64,000 nt of DNA from Paenibacillus profundus (GCF_021369635.1 NZ_JAJNBZ010000021.1:41201-105200); one strand, 5' to 3'. Shown: positions 1 to 8,919, counted from the first letter of the stretch. Numbers and translations: made by a program. The notes: generated by a model from the letters alone, not told the origin.

Positions 1-739
1 AGACCGTCATATCTTCTGGCGGTTTGGAATCGGCCTTTTGTTGCATAGCCGGGTCCGATTCGTCCTTGACGATTTCGTTCAACGGGGGCAAGCCTTCGCT
101 TACCGGGGAGCCTTTGGTCAGGGCTAATACGACCATGGCAAACACGATAGCGACTGCTGCCGGCACCTGGTAGCTTGCCGCTTGCCAGTGCTCGGAGCCA
201 AGCATAGCGAAGCCGACACCAACGATAGGCGCTACGATTCCGCCGCCCAGATTATGCGAGATGTTCCAGATGGCGCCGACAACGCCTCTCTGCTTGCGCG
301 GGAACCAGTTCGCGATGGTAATGAAGCTAGGCCCGACTCCCATTCCTTGAAAAATTCCGTTCAGGATAACGAGCGCGGCAAACATCCAGAATGCCGTAGT
401 GAATCCCATCATAATATTGACCAGTCCGCACATGAGCAAGCCAAGCGCCATATACCTTTTCGGATCGGCTTTATCCGCCAGACTGCTCATGAGGCCCTTG
501 CTGACTCCGTAAGCAATGAGCAGACAACTGCTTAATAGCCCGACTTCTGTAGCGCTAAGATGGAGCTGCTCCTTCAGATAAGGAGTGGATAATGCAAAAT
601 TATTGCGGACAATATAATAGGCCATATAACCGAAAAACACACCTAATAAAGACTGCAGCCGGAAGAGCTTATAGGTTTTTTGAACATGTTCCGGCGCTAT
701 TTTTGTAGTAGCGGTTTTAGGCTTTAAAAATGAAATCAT
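1..739 (-). CDS. uhpT: UhpT/GlpT-family organophosphate:phosphate antiporter (3' end cut by window edge)
   Basis: The first 246 residues of a major facilitator transporter are visible; the C-terminal half lies outside the window. The N-terminus starts MISFLKPK, then membrane segments follow, with the family-typical stretches MAYYIVRNNF, WFPRKQRG and WNISHNLGGG. The last resembles the UhpT/GlpT signature after the central loop. Known members exchange external hexose phosphate or glycerol-3-phosphate for internal phosphate, and UhpT also admits fosfomycin. The ATG at 739 has GAGG about 7 bases upstream. It lies 17 bases after a short ORF and is divergent from a three-gene sensing operon, the arrangement expected for a sugar-phosphate-induced transporter. 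A hexose-phosphate substrate is inferred mainly from that neighbourhood; GlpT or a UhpC-like sensor is the alternative. Confidence 0.85.
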   Translation of the reverse strand, partial: MISFLKPKTATTKIAPEHVQKTYKLFRLQSLLGVFFGYMAYYIVRNNFALSTPYLKEQLHLSATEVGLLSSCLLIAYGVSKGLMSSLADKADPKRYMALGLLMCGLVNIMMGFTTAFWMFAALVILNGIFQGMGVGPSFITIANWFPRKQRGVVGAIWNISHNLGGGIVAPIVGVGFAMLGSEHWQAASYQVPAAVAIVFAMVVLALTKGSPVSEGLPPLNEIVKDESDPAMQQKADSKPPEDMTV

Positions 740-756
740 ACCATCATCCTCGATTC

Positions 757-861
757 TTAGCTGTTAATGAACACATTTGTAGTAACGGCAACTGCTTCTA
801 ATGCCGGTTTCATGATAGTGCTTTCAAAATAGTGATTCCAAAAAAATCCTAATGTCATCAT
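757..861 (-). CDS. 34-residue ORF immediately upstream of the uhpT-like gene
   Basis: Two adjacent ATGs at 861 and 858 follow a strong GGGGAGG. The 858 ATG has the better spacing, 5 bases. The ORF begins MMTLGFFWNHYFEST and ends in NVFINS before a TAA at 757-759. The next gene starts 17 bases further on, so translation of the two could be coupled. It has no signal peptide and no family I recognise. It could be a regulatory leader peptide or a small protein in its own right. The evidence is only the ribosome site, the uninterrupted frame and the spacing. Confidence 0.45.
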   Translation of the reverse strand: MMTLGFFWNHYFESTIMKPALEAVAVTTNVFINS

Positions 862-1147
862 GACCTCCCCGCTTTTTGATGATCGTGTTCCTCACCTTTT
901 TATTATCGTGCCAGTTCAACCTGCAAAACTATCAGCAAAGTTCTGATTTTTTGTAGGATAAAGAGGAGGTGTTGTCAGAAAAATTCCTATAGAAGATGTA
1001 AAGATGATGAGCAATATCGTGAAAATGCTGAAAATGGCTTAGTTTATAGAGGATGCATCCAGTTTCATGCTATACTTGGGGATGCGAAATGCGACCCAGA
1101 GTGCAGATGCCTTCTGCGGGAATCTCTTGCGAAGAATGGAGTAAATC

Positions 1148-2068
1148 ATGCTCAGGCTGCCGAGGATACTGCTTATTATTCTGCTTGCCGTACTTGTGTC
1201 AGGATGTTCCAACAGTCGTTCAAGTTATCACATTGTTTTTTCCGAGCCGGACGATGCCCCTGTCGATTCTCAAGATGGAACACCATCCCCGGTGCGTGTG
1301 GCCATTTCAAGCGTGCTGTCACCGAGCGAGACGATTAAGCACTACAGAACAATTGCCGATTATGTAGGGGAGAAGCTTAACAGACCTGCTATTCTCATTC
1401 AGCGCAAGAGCTACAACGAGATAAGCATGTTAATGATGAATGGCGGCGCTGACATCGCTTTGCTGTCGTCAGGCGCGTATCTAACCTACAAGCAAGTTGA
1501 GGGGCTTGAAGCGATTGCGATGCAGGAGCGAATGGGAGTTCCGTATTATTACGGTTATCTTGTCGTAAATCATGACAGCAACTGTACAGATATTAACGAT
1601 TTAAGAGGAAAAAGCATCGCGATTACCGACCCCTTCAGTTATTCCAGCTATATTTTTGTGAGCGAAAGGCTGGCTGAATTCGATGAAACGCCAGAGCATT
1701 TCTTTGGCCGCTATGTGTACACGTATAATCATGAAAGCTCGCTTAAAGCCGTCATAGACAGGGTTGTCGACGCCGCAGCCGTGAATAGCTTGGTCTACGA
1801 ACAAGCCAAGCTGAAAGATCCTGAATTAGCCGACACTTTGCGAATAATCGCCAAATCAGAACCGGCAGGCACCGGTCCGGTGGTAATCAGCAGCAGCTTA
1901 CCGGATGAAGACAAGAACATCATTAAAGAGTTGTTTTTGTCCATGCACGAGCAAGCAGCCATACAACCAGCGCTGCAGGGTTTGTTTATTGACCGGTTTG
2001 TCCCTTTTGACCCGCAATTCTATGATACCGCTTACAGTAAAAGGTTCTATAAACGAGGCCGCCTATGA
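1148..2068 (+). CDS. PhnD-type substrate-binding lipoprotein, probable HptA-like sugar-phosphate sensor
   Basis: This 306-residue protein has a lipoprotein signal peptide with lipobox VSGC, so it should be anchored outside the membrane at Cys20. The mature part has features of the PhnD/transferrin-like periplasmic fold, including VAISSVLSPSETI near residue 50, ADIALLSSGAYL near 115 and a DLRGKSIAITDP hinge near 155. The gene overlaps the following histidine kinase gene by four bases (ATGA). Its neighbour across the divergent promoter region is a UhpT-like transporter. In Staphylococcus, HptA-HptS-HptR uses such a binding protein to sense glucose-6-phosphate and induce uhpT. I infer the same role here; phosphate or phosphonate binding is the alternative. 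Confidence 0.8.
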   Translation: MLRLPRILLIILLAVLVSGCSNSRSSYHIVFSEPDDAPVDSQDGTPSPVRVAISSVLSPSETIKHYRTIADYVGEKLNRPAILIQRKSYNEISMLMMNGGADIALLSSGAYLTYKQVEGLEAIAMQERMGVPYYYGYLVVNHDSNCTDINDLRGKSIAITDPFSYSSYIFVSERLAEFDETPEHFFGRYVYTYNHESSLKAVIDRVVDAAAVNSLVYEQAKLKDPELADTLRIIAKSEPAGTGPVVISSSLPDEDKNIIKELFLSMHEQAAIQPALQGLFIDRFVPFDPQFYDTAYSKRFYKRGRL

Positions 2069-3525
2069 GATGGATGAGCAAGCTTCGGATCAATCAGAAA
2101 ATATTTGGAACCATCTTCGTTGCGCTGCTCTTTCTTGCCTCTGTCTTAGGGTGGATCATTTGGGATTCGCTTACGAACATGATGGCTGAAGAGCTTAAAA
2201 AACGCGGCGCCAATATTGCGTATAATATCGCGGCCTTGTGCTCCGACTATATCCTTACGGATGATCAATTTTCGATTCATCTGCTTATCTCCCAGGCACA
2301 AAAGGCGAATGAGGACGTTCGCTATATCCTGATAATCGATAGCAATAACGGGCTTGTGGGGGATACGTTCTCCGGCAATCTGCCGAAGGGGATATTAAGC
2401 GCGCATACTCCCGATGGTCTGGATGGCCAGCAAGTTGCGGCACTAACTTCAGATGAAGGGACTATCCACGATATCCTTGTCCCCATCGAGGGGGGAGATG
2501 TAGGATTCGTTCGCGTTGGCATGGCGGAAACAGCCGCTCAAACCTATATTTTTAGTAAGATTGGTGAGTTGATTTTTGCAACATTATTGGTTTGCATAGG
2601 CACAGCCGGAATTACTTATTATGTTACTCGGTTTATCACGAAACCGATCAATAACTTGGTTGCTGTTGCAACAGGCATATCAGCCGGGAAGTTGTCCTTG
2701 CGGGCTAAAGTCGTGAGTAACGATGAAGTGGGGAAGCTAGCGCAGGCTTTTAATGAAATGGCTGACAACTTGATTAGCTCCAACACCGAAGTAGAAATGC
2801 TGTTGAAGGAGCTGCAAGATAAAGAGCGGCTTCGCGACACGTTGATCTTGAAGCTATTATCCGCTCAAGAAGATGAGCGAAAAAGAATCTCCCGCGAACT
2901 TCATGATGAAACAAGCCAAGCTCTTACTTCACTAATGGTTACCATGCGTGTGCTGGCTAATGAAGCGAAAGATGCCGAGCAGCAGGAGCTGCTTCATACC
3001 AGCCGGGAGATTGCAGCGAGTATTTTGCGGGAAATTAGAGATTTAGCGGTAGAATTAAGACCGCCTATTTTAGATGATATGGGATTAATTCCGGCAATCA
3101 AGAAATATGTGCAAAAGTTTGAAGAGAAGCACGATATTGCAGTGAATCTATTCGCCCCCGAAGATGATATCGTCATTGATAGTCATACTGCTGTAGCCTT
3201 GTACCGAATTCTTCAAGAAAGCTTGACGAATGTAGTCAAGCATACAGCAGCGACCCAGATTGAGATTACGATGGGAATCGCAGATCATTGCATACAACTA
3301 ACTATCCATGATAACGGTCACGGTATCCGGCCGGAAGATTTTGAAAGGGCTCGCCAGCAAAATCGGATCGGAATATACGGTATGAAGGAAAGAGCCGAGC
3401 TGCTTGGCGGTTCATTCTTTGTCAAAACTACGAGTGTCGGCGGGACCGAACTTAGGGTGTCTATCCCGCTAGAGCTGGAAAAAGGGTGCAGTGATGGAAC
3501 AGACAATAACAATCATGCTAGTTGA
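2065..3525 (+). CDS. NarX/UhpB-type membrane sensor histidine kinase
   Basis: A 486-residue kinase. It has a transmembrane segment near residues 13-33, an extracytoplasmic domain to about 160, a second segment near 165-188 and a HAMP domain to about 238. A HisKA_3 dimerisation domain follows, with phospho-acceptor His280 in SRELHDE. The ATPase domain shows an N box (LQESLTNVVKH) and a G box (DNGHGI). Kinases of this type pair with LuxR-family regulators, which fits the next gene. It is translationally coupled to the upstream binding lipoprotein, so the external domain probably reads the loaded or empty state of that protein. Expected output is phosphorylation of the regulator at 3494-4162 and induction of the divergent transporter. 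Confidence 0.9.
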   Translation: MRWMSKLRINQKIFGTIFVALLFLASVLGWIIWDSLTNMMAEELKKRGANIAYNIAALCSDYILTDDQFSIHLLISQAQKANEDVRYILIIDSNNGLVGDTFSGNLPKGILSAHTPDGLDGQQVAALTSDEGTIHDILVPIEGGDVGFVRVGMAETAAQTYIFSKIGELIFATLLVCIGTAGITYYVTRFITKPINNLVAVATGISAGKLSLRAKVVSNDEVGKLAQAFNEMADNLISSNTEVEMLLKELQDKERLRDTLILKLLSAQEDERKRISRELHDETSQALTSLMVTMRVLANEAKDAEQQELLHTSREIAASILREIRDLAVELRPPILDDMGLIPAIKKYVQKFEEKHDIAVNLFAPEDDIVIDSHTAVALYRILQESLTNVVKHTAATQIEITMGIADHCIQLTIHDNGHGIRPEDFERARQQNRIGIYGMKERAELLGGSFFVKTTSVGGTELRVSIPLELEKGCSDGTDNNNHAS

Positions 3526-4162
3526 TGACCACGCTTTGCTGCGGGCGGGCTTGAAGCTGCTGCTGCAGAAAAAACCATCCTTGGAAGTTGTAGGCGAAGC
3601 CGCCGATGGAATTGAAGCCCTTCGGCTTTACGAAGAAGTAAGACCTCATATTTTAATACTCGACATCAGTATGCCGCGCTTAGACGGCATTCAGGTTCTC
3701 AGAGAAATCAAATTGCGTCATGAGCAAGCGAAAGTCATCGTGCTCACCATGCATGAAGATGAAGATTACATCACTTCAATCATGCAAGCAGGGGCATCGG
3801 GCTACATTCCTAAGGCGGCAGTAGATGAAGAATTGTACACAGCCATTGATTCCGTTATGAACGGATACGTATACCTTCGGCCGCAAGAAACTCGGACCTT
3901 GCTTTCATCGATGCTCAAAAAAACGCCAAGAGAAGCAGAATCGCGGAATCCTTACGTGATTTTAAGTCCGCGCGAGCGCGAGGTGCTGCGGTTTCTTGCG
4001 AGAGGATATACGCTAGTTGAGACAGCTCAGGAATTAACAGTAAGCATCAAAACGGTTGATACTCATAAGACGAGAATGATGAATAAACTGAATGTTTCTA
4101 GAAAAAGCGAACTTGTTGAATATGCGATGAAATATAAACTTATAAATGACGGACAAGCATAA
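3494..4162 (+). CDS. LuxR/NarL-family response regulator of the sugar-phosphate sensing operon
   Basis: About 222 residues. The receiver domain has the acidic pair DD after IMLV, the phospho-acceptor aspartate in LILDISMPRLDG (Asp57 counting from the ATG) and the conserved lysine in GYIPKAA. The C-terminal LuxR-type helix-turn-helix begins at LSPREREVLRFLARG and carries TVDTHKTRMMNKL. The frame is open from a GTG at 3491, but the ATG at 3494 sits well behind GGAAAAAGGG and is preferred. It overlaps the kinase gene by 32 bases. Staphylococcal HptR is an AraC-type regulator, so this system shares the logic of HptRSA but uses a UhpA-like regulator. Confidence 0.9.
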   Translation: MEQTITIMLVDDHALLRAGLKLLLQKKPSLEVVGEAADGIEALRLYEEVRPHILILDISMPRLDGIQVLREIKLRHEQAKVIVLTMHEDEDYITSIMQAGASGYIPKAAVDEELYTAIDSVMNGYVYLRPQETRTLLSSMLKKTPREAESRNPYVILSPREREVLRFLARGYTLVETAQELTVSIKTVDTHKTRMMNKLNVSRKSELVEYAMKYKLINDGQA

Positions 4163-4321
4163 TGCGCCCATCTCTTTCGAACGTATTTCTAAATATTTCG
4201 TTAGATGTATATAGGTCAAAAGACGTGAAAATAAAATGAAGACGGTGAAGGAGGATTTTGGTAGCTCGTGTCGAATGGTTCAATATACCTATAAACACGC
4301 AGCTGAAGGGAGTCAAAAGAA

Positions 4322-4819
4322 GTGCAACGTACAACCGGAACGAGACTAAATCCGCCGAACAAGACATCTGCCTACCAAGGCAATAAAACGGGCAGCGGTC
4401 AAACAAGGGTGGCTGGTTCTCAAATAAACAGAGTGTCAGGCGCTCAAGCGGCAGGAGCGAGAAAACACGGTGATGGCACAAGGAACGAACATACTATTGT
4501 TTGTCGGAAATGTAAGTCACCGCAAATTGTAGCCAACAAAAGAGGATATAGCTTTGCCAACTTTTTTAAAACCTTAGGCTGGATGGCATTGCTTCCCCTC
4601 TTGATAATAATATTGGGCATGGTTGTAGTAAATGCAATCATGTGGAAAACAGACTTGCCGATAAATGACGGGCTAATAAGCTTAATTAGTGTTATTTGTT
4701 ATCTTTCATTAAGCTTGTCATTACCTGTCAGTATCCTTGTTGGGTTCGTCGGAAGAGGTGAAATCGTAAACGGCTGTATGAATTGCGGTTTTAAGTGGAC
4801 ACCTGGTAAGAGAAAGTAA
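4322..4819 (+). CDS. Membrane protein with two split zinc-ribbon halves, unknown function
   Basis: A 165-residue protein starting at GTG behind GAAGGGAG. The first 55 residues are polar and low in complexity (N, G, Q, T, R rich). Then come a CRKCKSPQIV knuckle, two hydrophobic segments (about 85-105 and 118-140) and a second knuckle CMNCGFKW near the C-terminus. Both CxxC pairs would face the same side of the membrane, so they may form one zinc ribbon brought together by a hairpin membrane anchor. I do not recognise a named family. The gene stands alone between the sensing operon and a terminator. Confidence 0.7.
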   Translation: MQRTTGTRLNPPNKTSAYQGNKTGSGQTRVAGSQINRVSGAQAAGARKHGDGTRNEHTIVCRKCKSPQIVANKRGYSFANFFKTLGWMALLPLLIIILGMVVVNAIMWKTDLPINDGLISLISVICYLSLSLSLPVSILVGFVGRGEIVNGCMNCGFKWTPGKRK

Positions 4820-4832
4820 AAGTAACGGAAAC

Positions 4833-4867
4833 AACCCGGCTGACTTCATCGTCTTGGCCGGGTTATT
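4833..4867. terminator. Bidirectional terminator between convergent genes
   Basis: AACCCGGC at 4833-4840 pairs with GCCGGGTT at 4857-4864. It is followed by ATTT on the plus strand and preceded by A-rich sequence that serves as a T tract on the minus strand. It lies between the zinc-ribbon gene and the convergent phytase-like gene. Confidence 0.75.
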
Positions 4868-4876
4868 TCGATCTAA

Positions 4877-6331
4877 TTACTGTATCGTATAAGGCAGCTT
4901 GAACGTCCACAGCTGGGTGCCGTTGTCCGGTGATGTGCTGTCCACGCCGAAATCATTGTCGTTCACGATGACAAGAGTGTCGCCGTTCACTAGCGCCAAG
5001 CCCTCTATTTTCTCGTACGGATAGTCAAAAGCGGCTGCATCGAGCACGGTGCGTTTGGCGGGCGGCAGAATGCCGCGAGCTTTCAGATCCGTGATTGTCA
5101 TTTGTTCGGGCGTTTTGCCGGCGCTCTGCGCATCATCGTACTTGTCGAGGATGTTCGTTGCGTCCGACAGGTCAATGGAGTAGATGCGTTTCAGCTGCGC
5201 TTTGTCGCCTGCGTTTTTGTCGCGCTCGTCGATGAGCAGCGTATTCTCGTTAATGGCGACCATGTCGGAGATAACGATATCCGATTGGTCCAGATCGTTG
5301 AATTGCTTCGCGTCCTCCGTGACATAAGCGTATTCGGCTACCGGCTCCAGCTTCGCGAGATCGAACTTGATGATGCGGATCTGGCGCGAGTTGTCGGTGG
5401 ACTTGTCCGGGTTGCGCAGCGGGCTTTGCATGGCCATAAACTTATGCTTGCCGTCAGGCGTGATGCCCACTGCCTCGGCGCCCCGGTTTTTACGAAGCTT
5501 GTTGTACACGGCTGGAAGCAATTCCCTCGATGGTACGAGCGGAGCTGCTACTTGAGCGGCCCAGCCTTGCGGGACGATACGTTCGATAATCGTGCCGTCC
5601 CGTTTCACATGCACGATAGACGGACCATATTCATCGGAAATCCAGAACGTGTCATCTTGCGGATTATACGCGATCCCTTCAATATCGAGACCATACGGAT
5701 CATAGGCGAGTTGTTTTTCCGCTTTGGCGTCATAAGGCGCTTCGTCACGGTCTTTGATGTTGGGCAAGCCGGTAATATTGGAGCTGCCAGTCACGGGATT
5801 TTTGCCGTTCACCTTCAGCGGGATTTGCTCGAGTATCTTGATTTCGCCTTTGTTAATTTCGATTTTGTAGATGCTCGGTGTGTAATCTGCAAGCGGGAAC
5901 GTGCGGCGCGACTTGCCGTTGACGTCGATTTCTCCGTTCGGGCCGCGGTCGGCTGTTGAATAGAACACATTGTCCGGGTCGCCCGGCAAGTGAGTCAGCG
6001 AGGAACCGATGCCCATTTTGATGCCGTCCGCCAAGTTAGGGGCGCTTAACTTATATTTCCCGGTCAAGTCTGGCGTGTCCGTCAACGCCACGTTATTGCG
6101 GAACTCGTCCCAATCCACGTACTTGCTTGCAGCTTCACTAAGCGCGCGCAGCGGCAAGTACAAATGGCCGTCGATTTCGACCGCCTGGGACGATGGTGTC
6201 ACGGCCTGTCCGTTGTTCGAGTATTTAATATGATCAGCCGTTGCGCTGCCCGCGGCAGCCTCGGGCGTGATCACGTTCCCGACTGTGAGCGTGAGCGCCG
6301 CCGTTGCGGCGATAAGCCATTTCTTTTTCAT
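4877..6331 (-). CDS. Secreted esterase-like phytase family protein
   Basis: A 484-residue exported protein. The N-terminus MKKKWLIAATAALTLTVG is a signal peptide. A short copper-amine-oxidase-type N-terminal motif follows (EIDGHLYLPLRALSEA, about residues 60-75), common in cell-surface proteins of this group. From about residue 90 to the end the sequence resembles the phytase-like esterase domain: DGIKMGIGSSL, YDPYGLDIEGIAY, FWISDEYGPSI, KIEGLALVNGDTLVIVNDND. Known family members are predicted beta-propeller phosphoesterases; substrate is not shown. The frame opens with a TTG at 6352, but the ATG at 6331 starts the signal peptide and has GGGAG upstream, so I use that. Confidence 0.8.
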   Translation of the reverse strand: MKKKWLIAATAALTLTVGNVITPEAAAGSATADHIKYSNNGQAVTPSSQAVEIDGHLYLPLRALSEAASKYVDWDEFRNNVALTDTPDLTGKYKLSAPNLADGIKMGIGSSLTHLPGDPDNVFYSTADRGPNGEIDVNGKSRRTFPLADYTPSIYKIEINKGEIKILEQIPLKVNGKNPVTGSSNITGLPNIKDRDEAPYDAKAEKQLAYDPYGLDIEGIAYNPQDDTFWISDEYGPSIVHVKRDGTIIERIVPQGWAAQVAAPLVPSRELLPAVYNKLRKNRGAEAVGITPDGKHKFMAMQSPLRNPDKSTDNSRQIRIIKFDLAKLEPVAEYAYVTEDAKQFNDLDQSDIVISDMVAINENTLLIDERDKNAGDKAQLKRIYSIDLSDATNILDKYDDAQSAGKTPEQMTITDLKARGILPPAKRTVLDAAAFDYPYEKIEGLALVNGDTLVIVNDNDFGVDSTSPDNGTQLWTFKLPYTIQ

Positions 6332-6464
6332 CCTGAATGAGTCTCCCTTCAACTGCTCTGCATACTAATGAAGGGATTATATCAACCATTTTTTAAGCTT
6401 AATTAAAAGTAAGGTTGAGATTGTGTAAAATAGGTAGCGTTCATCATAGGACCAAATAATCTGC

Positions 6465-6507
6465 AAACGCTGTAATTCCTTGCTGCGAAAGGGGTGCAGC
6501 GTTTTTA
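6465..6507 (+). terminator. Terminator-like hairpin with no clear upstream gene
   Basis: AAACGCTG at 6465-6472 pairs with CAGCGTTT at 6497-6504, followed by TTTAT. On the plus strand it resembles an intrinsic terminator, but the genes on both sides diverge from it. It may end an unrecognised transcript or antisense RNA, or insulate the htpG promoter 16 bases downstream. Confidence 0.4.
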
Positions 6508-6522
6508 TATGAAAGCAACATA

Positions 6523-6551
6523 TTGACATCCAAAATTAGTATATGTTATAT
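6523..6551 (+). promoter_or_regulatory. Predicted sigma-A promoter of htpG
   Basis: TTGACA at 6523-6528 and TTATAT at 6546-6551 are separated by 17 bases. The CIRCE operator starts 13 bases after the -10 box, covering the expected transcription start, which is where HrcA would block initiation. Confidence 0.75.
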
Positions 6552-6563
6552 AGAAATAAGGTG

Positions 6564-6590
6564 TTAGCACTCTTCTGGTTTGAGTGCTAA
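6564..6590 (+). promoter_or_regulatory. CIRCE operator (HrcA binding site) upstream of htpG
   Basis: TTAGCACTC at 6564-6572, a 9-base spacer, and GAGTGCTAA at 6582-6590. This is a perfect match to the CIRCE consensus. HrcA binds it to repress class I heat-shock genes, normally groESL and dnaK operons. Confidence 0.97.
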
Positions 6591-6692
6591 ATATTTGACC
6601 AGCAGATTTTAAGCACAACTACAACAAGCTTATATACTATACTCACATACATTTTTCATTACTTTTTAAATTGAAAGGAGATCTATTCATTC

Positions 6693-8573
6693 ATGGCAAA
6701 AAAACAGTTTAAAGCAGAATCGAAAAGATTGCTGGAAATGATGATTAACTCCATTTATACGCAGCGAGAAATATTTTTACGAGAGCTCATTTCCAATGCC
6801 AGCGACGCAATCGACAAAATATATTACAAAGCGCTAACTGACGATCAATTGGTGTTCGACAAAGAAAATTATTACGTCAAAGTGGCTGTCGATAAGGCAA
6901 GCAGAACATTGACCCTCTCCGATACGGGTATTGGCATGACGAAAGAGGAGCTTGAAAACAACCTGGGGGTTATCGCCAAGAGCGGCTCGTTAGCATTCAA
7001 GAACGAAAATGAATTGAAGGACGGGCACAATATCATTGGTCAATTCGGGGTTGGATTCTATTCCGCTTTTATGGTGGCGGATGTGGTTACGGTAATCAGC
7101 AAGGCTCTAGGCAGCGATGAGGCTTTCAAGTGGGAGTCCAAGGGCGCAGATGGGTACAACATTGTGCCGTGCGAGAAGGATTCCGTAGGTACCGAGATTA
7201 TTTTGAAAATCAAAGAGAACACCGAAGATGACCAATATGATGAGTATCTGGAAGAGTATCGCTTGAAATCGATTATTAAAAAATACTCTGATTTTATTAG
7301 ATACCCTATCAAGATGGATGTGAAAGGACAGAGACCTAAAGAAGACAACGAAGATGAGCTCGAAGAATATCAGGAAGAACAAACCGTAAACAGCATGGTT
7401 CCGATTTGGCGGAAAAACAAGAATGAGCTTACACCAGAAGATTATGAGAATTTTTATGTCGAAAAGCGTTACGGCTTCGACAAGCCTATTAAGCATATCC
7501 ATATCAGTGCCGATGGCGCTGTCGTATACAATGCAATACTATTTATCCCGGAAAATACGCCGTTTGACTATTACACAAAGGAGTATGAGAAGGGGCTAGA
7601 GCTGTATTCCAATGGCGTGTTGATTATGAATAAGTGCGCGGACCTGCTGCCTGACTATTTTGGCTTTGTCAAAGGAATGGTGGATTCCGAGGACTTATCT
7701 CTGAACATTTCGCGCGAGATGCTGCAGCATGATCGGCAATTAACTCTCATCGCCAAAAACATTAAGAACAAAATCAAAGGTCAATTGCAAAGCTTGCTGA
7801 AGGATGAAAGAGAGAAGTATGACCAATTTTACAAATCCTTTGGCAGACAGTTGAAGTATGGGGTATACAGCGATTACGGAACTCATAAAGAAGTGCTGCA
7901 GGACTTGCTGATGTTCTACTCTTCCACAGAGAAGAAGCTGGTCACGTTGGATGAATACGTATCGAGAATGCCTGAAGATCAGAAGTATATCTACTATGCT
8001 TCCGGCGAATCGATTGACAGAATCGAGAAGCTCCCGCAGACTGAGCTGGTAGCCGATAAGGGTTATGAGATCTTGTACTTCACCGATGATATCGATGAGT
8101 TCGCGATCAAGATGATCATGAGCTACAAAGAGAAAGAATTCAAATCGGTATCGAGCGGCGACTTGGGAATTGAAGCGGATGATAATGAAACGGATTCCGA
8201 TGCGGAAGAAAAAGACAACAAAGAGCTCTTTGATGATATGAAAAACATTCTGACCGACAAAGTGAAAAACGTCAGAGCGTCGAAGAGACTGAAATCCCAT
8301 CCGGTCTGCCTCTCTACCGAGGGCGAATTGACGATTGAGATGGAAAAAATATTGAAAGCAATGCCGAACAGTCAGGATGTAAAAGCGGACAAGGTGTTGG
8401 AAATCAATATCAATCATGACGTATTTAAGTCTTTGAAGGACGCTTATGAGAACGACAAGGATAAGCTTGCTCTCTATACCAACCTGTTGTATAATCAAGC
8501 GCTGCTGATCGAAGGACTGCCGATTAGCGATCCGGTCGAATTCACAAATGATATTTGCAAAGTAATGGTGTAG
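6693..8573 (+). CDS. htpG: Chaperone protein HtpG (Hsp90 family)
   Basis: A 626-residue protein, the usual length for bacterial Hsp90. The N-terminal GHKL ATPase domain shows [14 protein letters not shown] near residue 30, [11 protein letters not shown] near 85 and [13 protein letters not shown] near 115. The middle domain contains LYSNGVLI and [11 protein letters not shown] near 340. The C-terminal dimerisation domain runs to the end. HtpG is a cytosolic ATP-driven chaperone that dimerises and helps client proteins fold under heat stress. The ATG at 6693 has GAAAGGAG upstream. The gene is alone between a CIRCE-controlled promoter and a terminator, so it is predicted to be directly repressed by HrcA. 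Confidence 0.98.
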   Translation: MAKKQFKAESKRLLEMMINSIYTQREIFLRELISNASDAIDKIYYKALTDDQLVFDKENYYVKVAVDKASRTLTLSDTGIGMTKEELENNLGVIAKSGSLAFKNENELKDGHNIIGQFGVGFYSAFMVADVVTVISKALGSDEAFKWESKGADGYNIVPCEKDSVGTEIILKIKENTEDDQYDEYLEEYRLKSIIKKYSDFIRYPIKMDVKGQRPKEDNEDELEEYQEEQTVNSMVPIWRKNKNELTPEDYENFYVEKRYGFDKPIKHIHISADGAVVYNAILFIPENTPFDYYTKEYEKGLELYSNGVLIMNKCADLLPDYFGFVKGMVDSEDLSLNISREMLQHDRQLTLIAKNIKNKIKGQLQSLLKDEREKYDQFYKSFGRQLKYGVYSDYGTHKEVLQDLLMFYSSTEKKLVTLDEYVSRMPEDQKYIYYASGESIDRIEKLPQTELVADKGYEILYFTDDIDEFAIKMIMSYKEKEFKSVSSGDLGIEADDNETDSDAEEKDNKELFDDMKNILTDKVKNVRASKRLKSHPVCLSTEGELTIEMEKILKAMPNSQDVKADKVLEININHDVFKSLKDAYENDKDKLALYTNLLYNQALLIEGLPISDPVEFTNDICKVMV

Positions 8574-8598
8574 TGCAAGCTGATAAATAAGTAGCGAA

Positions 8599-8637
8599 AA
8601 TAACCCGTCTCTGGCGCAGCCCAGGGCGGGTTATTTG
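8599..8637. terminator. Bidirectional terminator after htpG
   Basis: AATAACCCG at 8599-8607 pairs with CGGGTTATT at 8627-8635, followed by TG-rich T sequence. It can serve htpG and the convergent antitoxin gene. Confidence 0.8.
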
Positions 8638-8655
8638 TTGTTTATATATGTCACT

Positions 8656-8919
8656 CTAAAGGATCTTCCTCCGAATATTTGCAATGACTTGATCATGTTC
8701 AATTAATGGTGCGCCTTCGGCAACTTGCTTTTCTGCAACTAATAACTTGGATTGCAATTTGATGCGTGCCTCCATACGACGAAATGTTTCATGACTCATA
8801 ACAACCAAATCGGCTTCTCCGTTACGTGTAAGCACGACCGGTTCGTCAAGTTCATGACAGTATTTCGAAAAACCGTTGTAATCCCGCCGAATCGTAGTGG
8901 ATGGTCTAATGTTCATCAT
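8656..8919 (-). CDS. Orphan Phd/YefM-family antitoxin
   Basis: An 87-residue protein starting MMNIRPSTTIRRDYNGF with the family core DEPVVLTRNGEADLVVMSHE and a C-terminal helical tail. Phd/YefM proteins bind their own operator through the N-terminal domain and neutralise a partner toxin with the tail. The frame is open from 8943, but AAGGAAG six bases before the ATG at 8919 fixes this start. No RelE, Doc or other toxin gene is next to it; downstream is convergent htpG. The C-terminal part (SKLLVAEKQVAEGAPLIEHD) is longer than in minimal antitoxins. It may be an orphan, or act on a toxin elsewhere. Confidence 0.75.
   Translation of the reverse strand: MMNIRPSTTIRRDYNGFSKYCHELDEPVVLTRNGEADLVVMSHETFRRMEARIKLQSKLLVAEKQVAEGAPLIEHDQVIANIRRKIL

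Noticed and set aside
182..535. 117-codon plus-strand ORF at the left edge
   Set aside because: It is opposite the transporter gene, whose reading frame has clear UhpT-family motifs.
4257..4383. Possible TTG-started small ORF behind GGAGG before the zinc-ribbon gene
   Set aside because: Spacing to the TTG is too short and it overlaps the start of the better supported GTG gene at 4322.
5102..5959. 285-codon plus-strand ORF opposite the phytase-like gene
   Set aside because: It is antisense to a gene with clear domains and signal peptide; composition reflects the opposite strand's codon use.
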